The notes below the pieces were generated by a model. The model was not told where the DNA came from. It made no database searches and saw nothing but the letters and a program-made list of their open reading frames with translations. This document shows, one piece after another, positions 38,584 to 43,929 of a DNA stretch of 43,929 nucleotides. A program made the translations under genes and the position numbers. Origin of the DNA: a virus. The DNA is taken from IMG/VR virus record IMGVR_UViG_3300032236_000806, positions 1 through 43,929 of that record, one strand, 5' to 3'. Numbering within the stretch: position 1 is the stretch's first letter; each line of letters starts with the position of its first letter.

Positions 38584-38915
38584 CCCCGATCCCGAAGACG
38601 CAGCGGGACTTGCTGCGAATCCGTTCCCAAGGTGTATGCGAAATCTGCGGAGTCGCTATCGCCACGAACTGGCATCACCGAAAGAACCGCAGCCAGGGCG
38701 GCGCCCACGACCTATCGAACGCCCTGCACTTGTGCGGCTCGGGAACCACCGGATGCCACGGCATGGTCACCGAACACCCCATCAAAGCGTTCGACAACGG
38801 CTGGTCCGTGCGGTCCCGGTTCCGGCCGGCCGACGTGATCGTGAAACGGCAAGGGGAGTGGGTGTGGCTGGACGACCTGCGATACGTCACCCCAACCGAA
38901 TCGGGCATCGCATGA
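38580..38915 (+). CDS. HNH endonuclease
   Basis: A 111-residue protein with the HNH/zinc pattern CEICGVAIATNWHHRKNRSQ, GGAHDLSNALHLCGSG, TGCHG. WHHR carries the catalytic His, and two CxxC-like pairs (CEIC; C and H downstream) hold zinc. GTG start at 38580 overlaps the previous stop by 4 nt. Paired with a PD-(D/E)XK-like gene, suggesting DNA processing in recombination or packaging, not a free-standing homing gene. Confidence 0.85.
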   Translation: MTPIPKTQRDLLRIRSQGVCEICGVAIATNWHHRKNRSQGGAHDLSNALHLCGSGTTGCHGMVTEHPIKAFDNGWSVRSRFRPADVIVKRQGEWVWLDDLRYVTPTESGIA

Positions 38916-39421
38916 CCGGTAACCGTGCAGAGTTCCTAGCCCGACTTGAAACCGGGCAAACCCACGAACTGCGGGTGCTGGAATCGTTGATCCGCCGCGG
39001 CTGGCACGCCGAATGGTTCGGGCAAGCGATGCTGTCCGAAACGATGCGAACCTACCTGCGAACCGTCGACACGTTCGTGCGGTGGATGCCCGACATCATC
39101 GCCGCGAAGAACATTGCGGGCTGCAACCAGATCGTGTTCGTGGACGCCAAAGGCGGGCAGCGATACAAGGACACCGGTAACCACGATGTCGAAACATCAT
39201 CGGTCAAAGCCGCCACCGCGTGGATTGAATTTGACCAGTGTCCGCATTACTTCGTGTTCGGCGATGGCGGCGTAGCCACCCCAGCAGACGTGGAAGAACA
39301 CGGCCAGCCCGGAACGTTCCGCGGCACCGGCTCGGGCACCCCATTCATGTTGATTCCAGCTACGAAAACACAACCGTTTGAGTCTGTTTTCGGCGAATTC
39401 GTATTCGATCTAGCCCAATGA
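38912..39421 (+). CDS. PD-(D/E)XK-like nuclease
   Basis: A 169-residue protein showing the core of the restriction-endonuclease fold: E19 in an N-terminal helix, PDII (P60-D61), 16 residues later FVDAKGG (D78, K80), then VKAATAWIEFDQCPHYFV. The D-x-K replaces the usual E-x-K but D-x-K is accepted in the family. Probably a Holliday-junction-resolvase- or RecB-like nuclease in replication/recombination. Coupled by ATGA to the HNH gene. Confidence 0.7.
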   Translation: MTGNRAEFLARLETGQTHELRVLESLIRRGWHAEWFGQAMLSETMRTYLRTVDTFVRWMPDIIAAKNIAGCNQIVFVDAKGGQRYKDTGNHDVETSSVKAATAWIEFDQCPHYFVFGDGGVATPADVEEHGQPGTFRGTGSGTPFMLIPATKTQPFESVFGEFVFDLAQ

Positions 39422-39432
39422 AGGAGTACTGA

Positions 39433-39777
39433 GTGGGTCTTCCGTGGGTCCGTTTGGACACCCAGTTCCCTTCCAATCCGAAGGTTCTGGAACTCACCGC
39501 CGCTGGGCTGTGGCGCTCCGCATTCGTCTACATGACCGCCCTGGCGTACTGCGGCCAACACGGCACTGACGGCTATGTGCCCGAAGCGTGTCTGCCGTTC
39601 ATCCACGCCACCAAAAGAAACGCAGAAGATCTGGTCAAGGTCGGTTTATGGCACACCGACATGGGTGGCTGGTCGATCAACGGGTGGTCTGAGTTTCAGA
39701 TCTCGGATGAAGCGGCGAAAGAGCGTTCGCAGAAGGCCCGGGAAGCTGCGTTGAAACGGTGGCACGGCAATGCGTGA
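39433..39777 (+). CDS. DnaD-like replication protein
   Basis: A 114-residue protein with GTG 39433 after AAGGAGTACTGA. It has the actinophage replication-protein signature LPWVRLDTQFPSNPKVLEL and VYMTALAYCGQHGTDGYVPE followed by WSINGWSEFQISDEAAKERS, a winged helix plus charged tail (DnaD/replisome-organiser-like). It probably recognises the origin and recruits host helicase machinery, since no other replication gene is seen. Its 3' end enters a cluster of direct and inverted repeats. Confidence 0.75.
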   Translation: MGLPWVRLDTQFPSNPKVLELTAAGLWRSAFVYMTALAYCGQHGTDGYVPEACLPFIHATKRNAEDLVKVGLWHTDMGGWSINGWSEFQISDEAAKERSQKAREAALKRWHGNA

Positions 39778-39880
39778 GCAATGCGCCAAGCATATGCGTT
39801 CGCATTGCGACGAGCAGATGCACGTACGGACGTACGTACGTACTAACGAAGAATTACTCACCTTAAGCATTCATTCTCAA
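39767..39880. repeat. iteron-like repeat cluster, candidate replication origin
   Basis: GCAATGCG is repeated directly at 39767-39774 and 39778-39785 and inverted as CGCATTGC at 39801-39808; ATGCG-TT-CGCAT is a local palindrome; ACGTACGG and then (ACGT)3AC occupy 39822-39843. An AT-rich stretch (39843-39890) follows. No convincing gene fits; two tiny frames of 21-30 codons are possible. Repeats next to an initiator gene plus AT-rich DNA suit an origin. Confidence 0.5.
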
Positions 39881-39908
39881 CTAAGTAACGCGCAGGAAGC
39901 AGGCCAAG

Positions 39909-40142
39909 ATGCGTGACCGTTTCGGAGAAGAAATCGAAGAACTGCCGGCCGAAATTGAAGGCCAGGACGACGAACCCGAAGGCCCACCCGACGAATACAT
40001 GACCGCCCACTGCGAGTTTTGCGGCGACGACGGCATACGACTGAACGGGCTCGGACGGTGCAACCACGTCGACTACGGAGCCATCGCACGCCGCCACCTA
40101 CCCGCCATCAAAGCCGCCTTGAAGAAAGGCACCACCGCGTGA
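39909..40142 (+). CDS. small zinc-finger protein
   Basis: A 77-residue protein. A very acidic first 30 residues precede a zinc knuckle C35, C38, C51, H53 (AHCEFCGDDG, GRCNHVDYG) and a basic helical C-terminus (RRHLPAIKAALKKG). It probably binds nucleic acid or protein. ATG 39909 is preceded by AGGAAGCAGG at slightly long spacing. GTGA overlap with the WhiB gene. Confidence 0.68.
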   Translation: MRDRFGEEIEELPAEIEGQDDEPEGPPDEYMTAHCEFCGDDGIRLNGLGRCNHVDYGAIARRHLPAIKAALKKGTTA

Positions 40143-40372
40143 TCATCCAGATCCAAGCGCCCGACTGGATGGACGGGGCTGTGTGCGCCCAAACCGACCC
40201 CGAAGTGTTCTTCCCAGAGAAGGGCAAGTCATCTCGGGAAGCGATCCGCGTGTGCAGGAAATGCACAGTGGCCCCTGAATGCCTGACACACGCCCTAAAA
40301 GCGGGAGAACGGTTCGGTGTATGGGGCGGCATGTCCGAACGCCAGAGACGCAAAATGCGGCGCATCGCATGA
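40139..40372 (+). CDS. whiB: WhiB-family transcription factor
   Basis: A 77-residue protein with the family iron-sulfur ligands C16, C39, C42 and C48 (DGAVCAQTDPEVFFPEKG; VCRKCTVAPECL), the G-V-W-G-G turn (FGVWGGMSERQRRK) and a basic C-terminal DNA-binding tail. WhiB proteins are actinobacterial redox-sensing regulators that bind the housekeeping sigma factor. The phage copy of TM4 (established knowledge) inhibits host septation and blocks superinfection. GTG start at 40139 overlaps the preceding stop. Confidence 0.92.
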   Translation: MIIQIQAPDWMDGAVCAQTDPEVFFPEKGKSSREAIRVCRKCTVAPECLTHALKAGERFGVWGGMSERQRRKMRRIA

Positions 40373-40545
40373 ACTGGATCACCGACGCCACCGATCACCG
40401 CGTCCAGACCGCGCTCGGCTGGACGTGCGACATCTGCAAAGCCCGCATCAAACATCTATGCACAAACACCATCCGGCCAGCGGACCCACTCCCGGGCCGC
40501 GTCATCCATTTCGGCAGATTGATTGATAGGAGACCGGCTAAGTGA
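40369..40545 (+). CDS. small CxxC protein
   Basis: A 58-residue protein from ATG 40369 with WTCDICKARIKHLCTNT, a zinc-knuckle-like arrangement (C20, C23, C31), and a basic C-terminus (RLIDRRPAK). It follows WhiB by ATGA overlap and may modulate it, but there is no direct evidence. GTGA overlap with the next tiny gene. Confidence 0.62.
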   Translation: MNWITDATDHRVQTALGWTCDICKARIKHLCTNTIRPADPLPGRVIHFGRLIDRRPAK

Positions 40546-40616
40546 CTGAATTCATGGCGTCGTTAGTGCTGGCCGTCGTAGCCGGCATGGTCATCCACGC
40601 TTGGTGGTGGAAATGA
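40542..40616 (+). CDS. 24-residue membrane peptide
   Basis: GTG 40542 encodes MTEFMASLVLAVVAGM followed by VIHAWWWK, a single hydrophobic helix with a tryptophan-lysine end. GTGA overlap with the previous gene and ATGA with the next support real translation. The short length leaves doubt. Confidence 0.5.
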   Translation: MTEFMASLVLAVVAGMVIHAWWWK

Positions 40617-40738
40617 CCGAACCCAAAACGGTGGCTGAGCAGCTAGACGCAGCGCCAGACGGCCAAGCATTCGGCCAAGTCATCCTGAACTTGTTCACCA
40701 CCCTGGAATCACTGATGGATGCGGAAGAACAACCATGA
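40613..40738 (+). CDS. 41-residue hypothetical protein
   Basis: ATG 40613 encodes MTEPKTVAEQLDAAPDGQAF and a helical acidic C-terminal part (TTLESLMDAEEQP). No family recognised; no Cys. Four-nt overlaps with both neighbours. Confidence 0.55.
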   Translation: MTEPKTVAEQLDAAPDGQAFGQVILNLFTTLESLMDAEEQP

Positions 40739-40914
40739 CCGTCGCTCACCACTGCGACCGTGACGGCTGCGACTCATGGCAATCCAAAGACACCCAGTTC
40801 CCGGCATTCCTAGAACTGTGGGAAGGCAACAAGTTAATCGGGCACTTCTGCACGATGTGGTGCATGGTTCGCTGGGGAGCAGACCGCGCCGAACCCACGG
40901 AAGTTGTGACATGA
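40735..40914 (+). CDS. 59-residue four-cysteine protein
   Basis: ATG 40735 encodes MTVAHHCDRDGCDSW and later HFCTMWCMVRWG. C7, C12, C39 and C43 with a helical spacer fit a small zinc finger similar to actinophage CDxxGC proteins. ATGA overlaps on both sides. No named family. Confidence 0.62.
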   Translation: MTVAHHCDRDGCDSWQSKDTQFPAFLELWEGNKLIGHFCTMWCMVRWGADRAEPTEVVT

Positions 40915-41123
40915 ACCGGTGGTCGGTCAAATTCCGCAACGGCGAATGGCGCGTCTATCACGGCCAATCCTGGGCCGACAGATTCCCCACACTGACCCAA
41001 GCCCACACCGCCGCCACCCAATGCGCCATCGCCTGCGAACTGTTCGCCCCAGGCGGGCTCACCCGATTCAAAGCATGGCAAGACATCGTGTTCGGGCCGT
41101 ACGAGTGGGTGTGGGATGAGTGA
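40911..41123 (+). CDS. hypothetical early protein
   Basis: A 70-residue protein with SVKFRNGEWRVYHG and FPTLTQAHTAATQCAIAC, a small beta-hairpin followed by a helix, resembling AP2-like minimal DNA-binding folds but not certain. ATGA overlap before; overlaps the next gene by 8 bp. Confidence 0.6.
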   Translation: MNRWSVKFRNGEWRVYHGQSWADRFPTLTQAHTAATQCAIACELFAPGGLTRFKAWQDIVFGPYEWVWDE

Positions 41124-41286
41124 ACCGCTGGTCACGATGGAAGTCGTGGTGACTCGAATGATCGATGAAGACGGGCGCATGCAAGTGAAGATTCGCACCC
41201 CAGCCCGCTACAACAGCGTGGAAGTGCTTGGGCTGCTGGAAACCGCCAAAGCCTACATTTTTAGCGAAATGAGAACCCATGATTGA
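41116..41286 (+). CDS. 56-residue hypothetical protein
   Basis: ATG 41116 encodes MSEPLVTMEVVVTRMIDEDG then RYNSVEVLGLLETAKAYIF, a strand pair followed by a helix. No Cys and no family recognised. Eight-bp overlaps with both neighbours suggest coupling. Confidence 0.58.
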   Translation: MSEPLVTMEVVVTRMIDEDGRMQVKIRTPARYNSVEVLGLLETAKAYIFSEMRTHD

Positions 41287-41503
41287 TGACCTACGCACCC
41301 GCATCGCCAAAGCGTTGTACAGCCGCGTACAGGAACTCGGAGTACCAACACCGGAATGGCACACGCAACCCGCGGCCGTCCACGACGCTTGGTACGACGA
41401 CGCCGACACGGTCATCCGCGAACTAGGGCTGCGCCAAGAGCGTCAGCATGGCCCGTACAACTTCATGTACCGATACACCACCGACTGGATGACCGATGAC
41501 TGA
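41279..41503 (+). CDS. hypothetical early protein
   Basis: A 74-residue soluble protein, rich in aromatic and acidic residues (HDAWYDDADTVIRELGL; YNFMYRYTTDWMTDD), opening with the helix DDLRTRIAKALYSRVQEL. No family recognised. Overlaps neighbours by 8 bp. Confidence 0.62.
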   Translation: MIDDLRTRIAKALYSRVQELGVPTPEWHTQPAAVHDAWYDDADTVIRELGLRQERQHGPYNFMYRYTTDWMTDD

Positions 41504-42098
41504 CGGCAACATCCAAGCAGCACGCACGAAACTCACCCGGGCCGTTGACAGGCTGTGCAAACCCCGGATGGCCGTCTATCACGACAAAACCCGCTACGCC
41601 CTGTCTCTGTACCGCCAGTTGCAAGCCGATCTGGCCGGCACCCAAGGCGACACCCGAACACCGGCCAAATCCCTGCCACCGCTGTGGATTGACGCCGTTC
41701 AACTGCTCGGAGACATGGACAGCGAAACCCGGAAGTGGTGTCCTAAAGGACGCGGCGTACCCGCCCGCCTGGGCGCACTATCCGCCACATCGTGGCGTCC
41801 CCAAGACACCGACAAAGTCACCACCATCGCCACCACAGTGGACGGCTGGTGCGAAACCATCCTAAACCTACTGGATCCCGAAGCCGTTAAACACATCAGC
41901 GCACCCTGCCCATCGTGCTCGCGGGCGTGGATACACCGCCGCGACTCCGGTGGCGACGTAGTCCGAAAGCAAGCCCTGAAATGGGCGCCCAACGTCGGCT
42001 TCGAATGCCAAGCATGCAAAGCCCACTGGGCACCAGACCAAACCCTGTTCTTCTCCCGGCTGCTCGGATTCGACCTACCCGAAGGTGTGCTGGAATGA
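41496..42098 (+). CDS. zinc-ribbon protein (DUF7341-like)
   Basis: A 200-residue protein with a helical N-terminal domain and a C-terminal zinc ribbon: C138, C141 (APCPSCSRAW) and C171, C174 (ECQACKAHW). The combination matches a protein common near the right end of actinophage genomes (DUF7341). Role unknown; likely nucleic-acid related. ATGA overlap with the next gene. Confidence 0.75.
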   Translation: MTDGNIQAARTKLTRAVDRLCKPRMAVYHDKTRYALSLYRQLQADLAGTQGDTRTPAKSLPPLWIDAVQLLGDMDSETRKWCPKGRGVPARLGALSATSWRPQDTDKVTTIATTVDGWCETILNLLDPEAVKHISAPCPSCSRAWIHRRDSGGDVVRKQALKWAPNVGFECQACKAHWAPDQTLFFSRLLGFDLPEGVLE

Positions 42099-42304
42099 AA
42101 CACCATCCCGGCGACGACGTGATCATCGACTTCAAAGGCGTTGACGTGGCCGGCGAAGTGATCCGCCAATCCAACGGCTGGGTCATGGCCGTAGTCGATA
42201 TCGACGGCACAGAAGACTTCGGATCAGTAGGGCCACGTTTAGACCCACGATCCACGATCTGCGTCCCCGAAGGTCGCGTGAAACCCGCCCACAATAATGC
42301 CTAA
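42095..42304 (+). CDS. small SH3-like protein
   Basis: A 69-residue protein with alternating strands (DDVIIDFKGVDVAGEVIR; WVMAVVDIDGTEDFGSV; RSTICVPEGRVKPA), typical of a small SH3-like barrel often found beside the zinc-ribbon gene in actinophages. Function unknown. Last gene before a terminator. Confidence 0.65.
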   Translation: MKHHPGDDVIIDFKGVDVAGEVIRQSNGWVMAVVDIDGTEDFGSVGPRLDPRSTICVPEGRVKPAHNNA

Positions 42305-42359
42305 TTACATTTGCGTAATTCGTGTGCTACATTTAACACGCGCTAGAAGTGCGCCCACA

Positions 42360-42391
42360 CCCCGCCACCCAGATCGGTGCGGGGTTTTTTC
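42360..42391 (+). terminator. rho-independent terminator
   Basis: CCCCGC-C-ACC pairs with GGTGCGGGG (42376-42384), with one bulge and a short loop, followed by TTTTTT (42385-42390). It ends the early operon. Upstream, AATTAC/GTAATT (42303-42320) and CGTGT/ACACG (42321-42340) inverted repeats lie in the AT-rich gap. Confidence 0.85.
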
Positions 42392-42410
42392 ATTCCGCTA
42401 GGCCAATCCC

Positions 42411-42587
42411 ATGACCGTTGACCTGACGCAACCCCAAGAGCGCATTGTGCTGGCCCTTGCCCACGCCCGCAAAGCCAAACACCACCCAGACTGCCGCTGC
42501 CGCACTTACCAGGGCTACTGCACCCCAAACCACAAACTCTGGTCAACAGCCGTCGACCGCGAACTGCTGGCCTGGGAGAAGCAATGA
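42411..42587 (+). CDS. 58-residue cysteine-containing protein
   Basis: ATG 42411 encodes MTVDLTQPQERIVLALAHAR, then HPDCRCRTYQGYCTPNH and a charged C-terminal helix (TAVDRELLAWEKQ). C28, C30 and C37 with nearby His could hold zinc. It is the first gene after a terminator and couples by ATGA to the next. No family recognised. Confidence 0.62.
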   Translation: MTVDLTQPQERIVLALAHARKAKHHPDCRCRTYQGYCTPNHKLWSTAVDRELLAWEKQ

Positions 42588-42874
42588 TCTTTCAAAGTTT
42601 CACGCTCATAATCTGCGGTTTCACACTCTGGGTTGCCGCATACATCACCCAACAAATTGGAAGGCTCACCATGTCCACTCAGGAAGCAATCGACGCCGTC
42701 GTCACCCAGCTCGGCAAGGCCAAGACCGAAATCGTCGCCAAGATCGCCGACGTGCAGGCCCAACTGGATGCCGCGAACGTGCCGGCCGAAGTGGTCAACC
42801 TGTCCGCTCTGACCGCCGCCGCCCAGGCTCTCGACGACATCGTTCCCGACGCCCCAGTAACCCCGTCGCAGTAA
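42584..42874 (+). CDS. membrane/coiled-coil protein with a possible second start
   Basis: A 96-residue protein from ATG 42584 has an N-terminal transmembrane segment (LIICGFTLWVAAYIT) followed by a coiled coil (AIDAVVTQLGKAKTEIVAKI). In frame, ATG 42671 is preceded by GGAAGG at good spacing and would give a 67-residue soluble form, MSTQEAIDAVV. The soluble form is like short coiled-coil proteins with Ala/Val-rich heptads in phages. Both forms may be made. Confidence 0.65.
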   Translation: MIFQSFTLIICGFTLWVAAYITQQIGRLTMSTQEAIDAVVTQLGKAKTEIVAKIADVQAQLDAANVPAEVVNLSALTAAAQALDDIVPDAPVTPSQ

Positions 42875-42882
42875 CAACAGCT

Positions 42883-43233
42883 ATGAGTTCCCCAGCCCAA
42901 CTCATCGCCGCTAACCTGCAAGCGTTACCGCACCCGGACGGCACACCACGCCAACTACCCGGATTCACCAGCCAACTGCTGCCCGAAGGGTTACGCACCC
43001 AAGTGCAGCAGGCAGCCACCGACATCGGCGACGCCATCATTCACCTGTTGGAATCAAACGGCTACCGGGTGACCACAGAGCCAAGCCAGCCCACCCAAAC
43101 TTCCGACATCAAACCAGTGGCATCTGTTCATTGCCACCATTGCGACGCCCGGGTGCTGCAACTCAACATCGCCAACCCTGCTCGGGTGATGACCGGCCAT
43201 CATTTCGCCCTAACCGAATGCCCCAACCGGTGA
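42883..43233 (+). CDS. hypothetical protein with C-terminal zinc knuckle
   Basis: A 116-residue protein: an N-terminal helical part (LIAANLQALPHPDGTPRQL; ATDIGDAIIHLLESNGY) and a C-terminal Cys/His cluster (VHCHHCDARV; ALTECPNR). It begins 8 bases after the previous stop. Family unknown; short nucleic-acid-binding protein likely. Confidence 0.62.
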   Translation: MSSPAQLIAANLQALPHPDGTPRQLPGFTSQLLPEGLRTQVQQAATDIGDAIIHLLESNGYRVTTEPSQPTQTSDIKPVASVHCHHCDARVLQLNIANPARVMTGHHFALTECPNR

Positions 43234-43508
43234 CCGCATTCAACCCGGACCAGTTGCCGCAACAACCCGACATCATCCCGCCCGAACTTCGGCAGCTCGC
43301 AGCAGATAACACCGTCTCCGACTGGACGACCCGCGTCCCACCGCAAGGCGTCGGCATGTTCATCGCCGCCGTAGTCCGATGGCTATCACATCCACGGTTC
43401 GGCGTGAAGGTCACCGTCGACACTGAGCCCACCGGCTGGACGATCCGCGTCGAACTACCAGCTCGCGACACACGCGAAGACATCATCGTCGGTGACATCA
43501 ACCAGTAA
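43230..43508 (+). CDS. hypothetical protein before terminal HNH gene
   Basis: About 92 residues from GTG 43230 (ATG 43218 also in frame). It contains QLAADNTVSDWTTRVPPQGV and LSHPRFGVKVTVDTEPTGWT, mixed alpha/beta. No family recognised. GTGA overlap with the preceding gene and a 17-bp overlap with the HNH gene. Confidence 0.6.
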   Translation: MTAFNPDQLPQQPDIIPPELRQLAADNTVSDWTTRVPPQGVGMFIAAVVRWLSHPRFGVKVTVDTEPTGWTIRVELPARDTREDIIVGDINQ

Positions 43509-43794
43509 GTACGCCGGCCGATCCACCCGCCGGTACAAAGAATTGCGCGCTGAGTTTCGACGTAAGTGCAAGGCCAACAACAAACCGTGCTGGCTATGCG
43601 GCAACACCATTGACTACTACCTGCCGTTCACCCATCCGGATTGTTTCAACTTGGATCACGCTATCCCGCGGATCAAACGTCCCGACTTGGCTGAAGATCC
43701 CGCGAACTTTCGCCCATCTCACAAGGTGTGCAACGAACGCCGCGGGGCCGAAGCACCAGAGATACCCATAGGCCAGCCCAGCGAGTTCTGGTGA
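43492..43794 (+). CDS. HNH endonuclease adjacent to terminase
   Basis: A 100-residue protein with the packaging-type HNH layout: CWLCGNTID (zinc), NLDHAIPRIKRPDL (catalytic DH), NFRPSHKVCNERRG (N and second H/C). HNH proteins of this type lie next to the terminase in many HK97-like phages, and in HK97 stimulate cos cleavage by the large terminase. By circularisation it lies just before terS. GTG start at 43492 overlaps the previous gene. Confidence 0.9.
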   Translation: MTSTSKYAGRSTRRYKELRAEFRRKCKANNKPCWLCGNTIDYYLPFTHPDCFNLDHAIPRIKRPDLAEDPANFRPSHKVCNERRGAEAPEIPIGQPSEFW

Positions 43795-43822
43795 CGCCGC
43801 AGATCAACCGAAAGGCAGGACG

Positions 43823-43929
43823 ATGACCAGCCCACCATCAACCTGGGATCAGTTGATCCCACCAGCGCGGTTTGCTGACCCCGGCATGGGTAGGGGGGTG
43901 TCCGAAACACGGCAACCAACGCGGCCTAC
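43823..43929 (+). CDS. terS: 5' part of an open frame running off the right end (terS N-terminus candidate)
   Basis: ATG 43823 preceded by GAAAGGCAGG encodes MTSPPSTWDQLIPPARFADP and on to the end with no stop. Joined to base 1 the frame continues through 20 further codons into the small-terminase ATG at 62 in phase, giving a 146-residue product, normal for terS. Proline-rich start, no HTH seen. Either terS spans the ends or this is a chance extension; a random stop-free run of 56 codons in phase is not impossible in GC-rich DNA. Confidence 0.55.
   Translation, partial: MTSPPSTWDQLIPPARFADPGMGRGVSETRQPTRP
43890..43929. other. right end of genome, candidate cos region
   Basis: A GGGGGG tract (43892-43897) and GTGTCCGAAACAC lie 32 bases from the end; a CCCCCC tract lies at 11-16 on the left. 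The ends sit between HNH and terminase, where cos lies in HK97-like phages. No overhang can be deduced from one strand. Confidence 0.35.

Noticed and set aside
39774-39866. Tiny genes of 21-30 codons after the DnaD-like gene
   Set aside because: Frames are made mostly by the ACGT and GCAATGCG repeats and have no supporting features; treated as origin-like DNA.

Overview
The window looks like the whole genome, or very nearly so, of a temperate tailed phage with a long non-contractile tail (siphovirus) that infects a mycolic-acid actinobacterium such as Mycobacterium, Gordonia or Rhodococcus. The host inference rests on a lysin B mycolylarabinogalactan esterase, a WhiB-family regulator, a DUF732-like secreted protein and GC-rich codon use. 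The gene order is the classic HK97-like one. No plasmid, transposon or CRISPR array is visible. An open frame starting at 43823 runs off the right end and continues without a stop into the small-terminase frame at the left end, so the two ends probably belong together.

Layout. (1) 1-8557: terminase, portal, protease, capsid and neck genes, interrupted at 1768-2626 by a leftward island of three small genes with two near-duplicate promoter/operator regions. (2) 8635-25786: major tail protein, tail chaperones with a shift to the +1 (or -2) frame, tape measure with an embedded peptidase-like domain, minor tail proteins, an SGNH-hydrolase tail protein and repeat-rich fibre-like proteins. (3) 25797-30717: lysis cassette (separate cysteine peptidase and amidase, lysin B, holin, second membrane protein) followed by a metallophosphoesterase and small proteins. 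(4) 30718-31082: a non-coding region with an 83-nt tmRNA-like RNA, a UUCG terminator-like hairpin, a 21-bp palindrome and a probable attP whose core is a second tRNA-3'-end-like sequence. (5) 31083-34393: HNH protein, tyrosine integrase, leftward seven-helix membrane protein and Cro/XRE-type repressor, divergent excisionase-like gene. (6) 34393-43794: a rightward early region of more than 30 mostly tiny genes, usually overlapping by 4 nt: HTH proteins, zinc-knuckle proteins, a PD-(D/E)XK-like nuclease, three HNH proteins genome-wide, a DnaD-like replication protein with an iteron-like repeat cluster, WhiB and an HNH next to the terminase.

The genes form a temperate phage programme: integrase and attP for integration, repressor and divergent xis/cro-like gene for the switch, a small host-dependent replication module with no polymerase, primase or helicase recognised, then rightward late expression of head, tail and lysis genes. 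Long hairpins directly after the major capsid and major tail genes probably set expression ratios. The most unusual elements are the minimal alanine-type tmRNA-like RNA near attP and the leftward island with duplicated operators inside the late operon.
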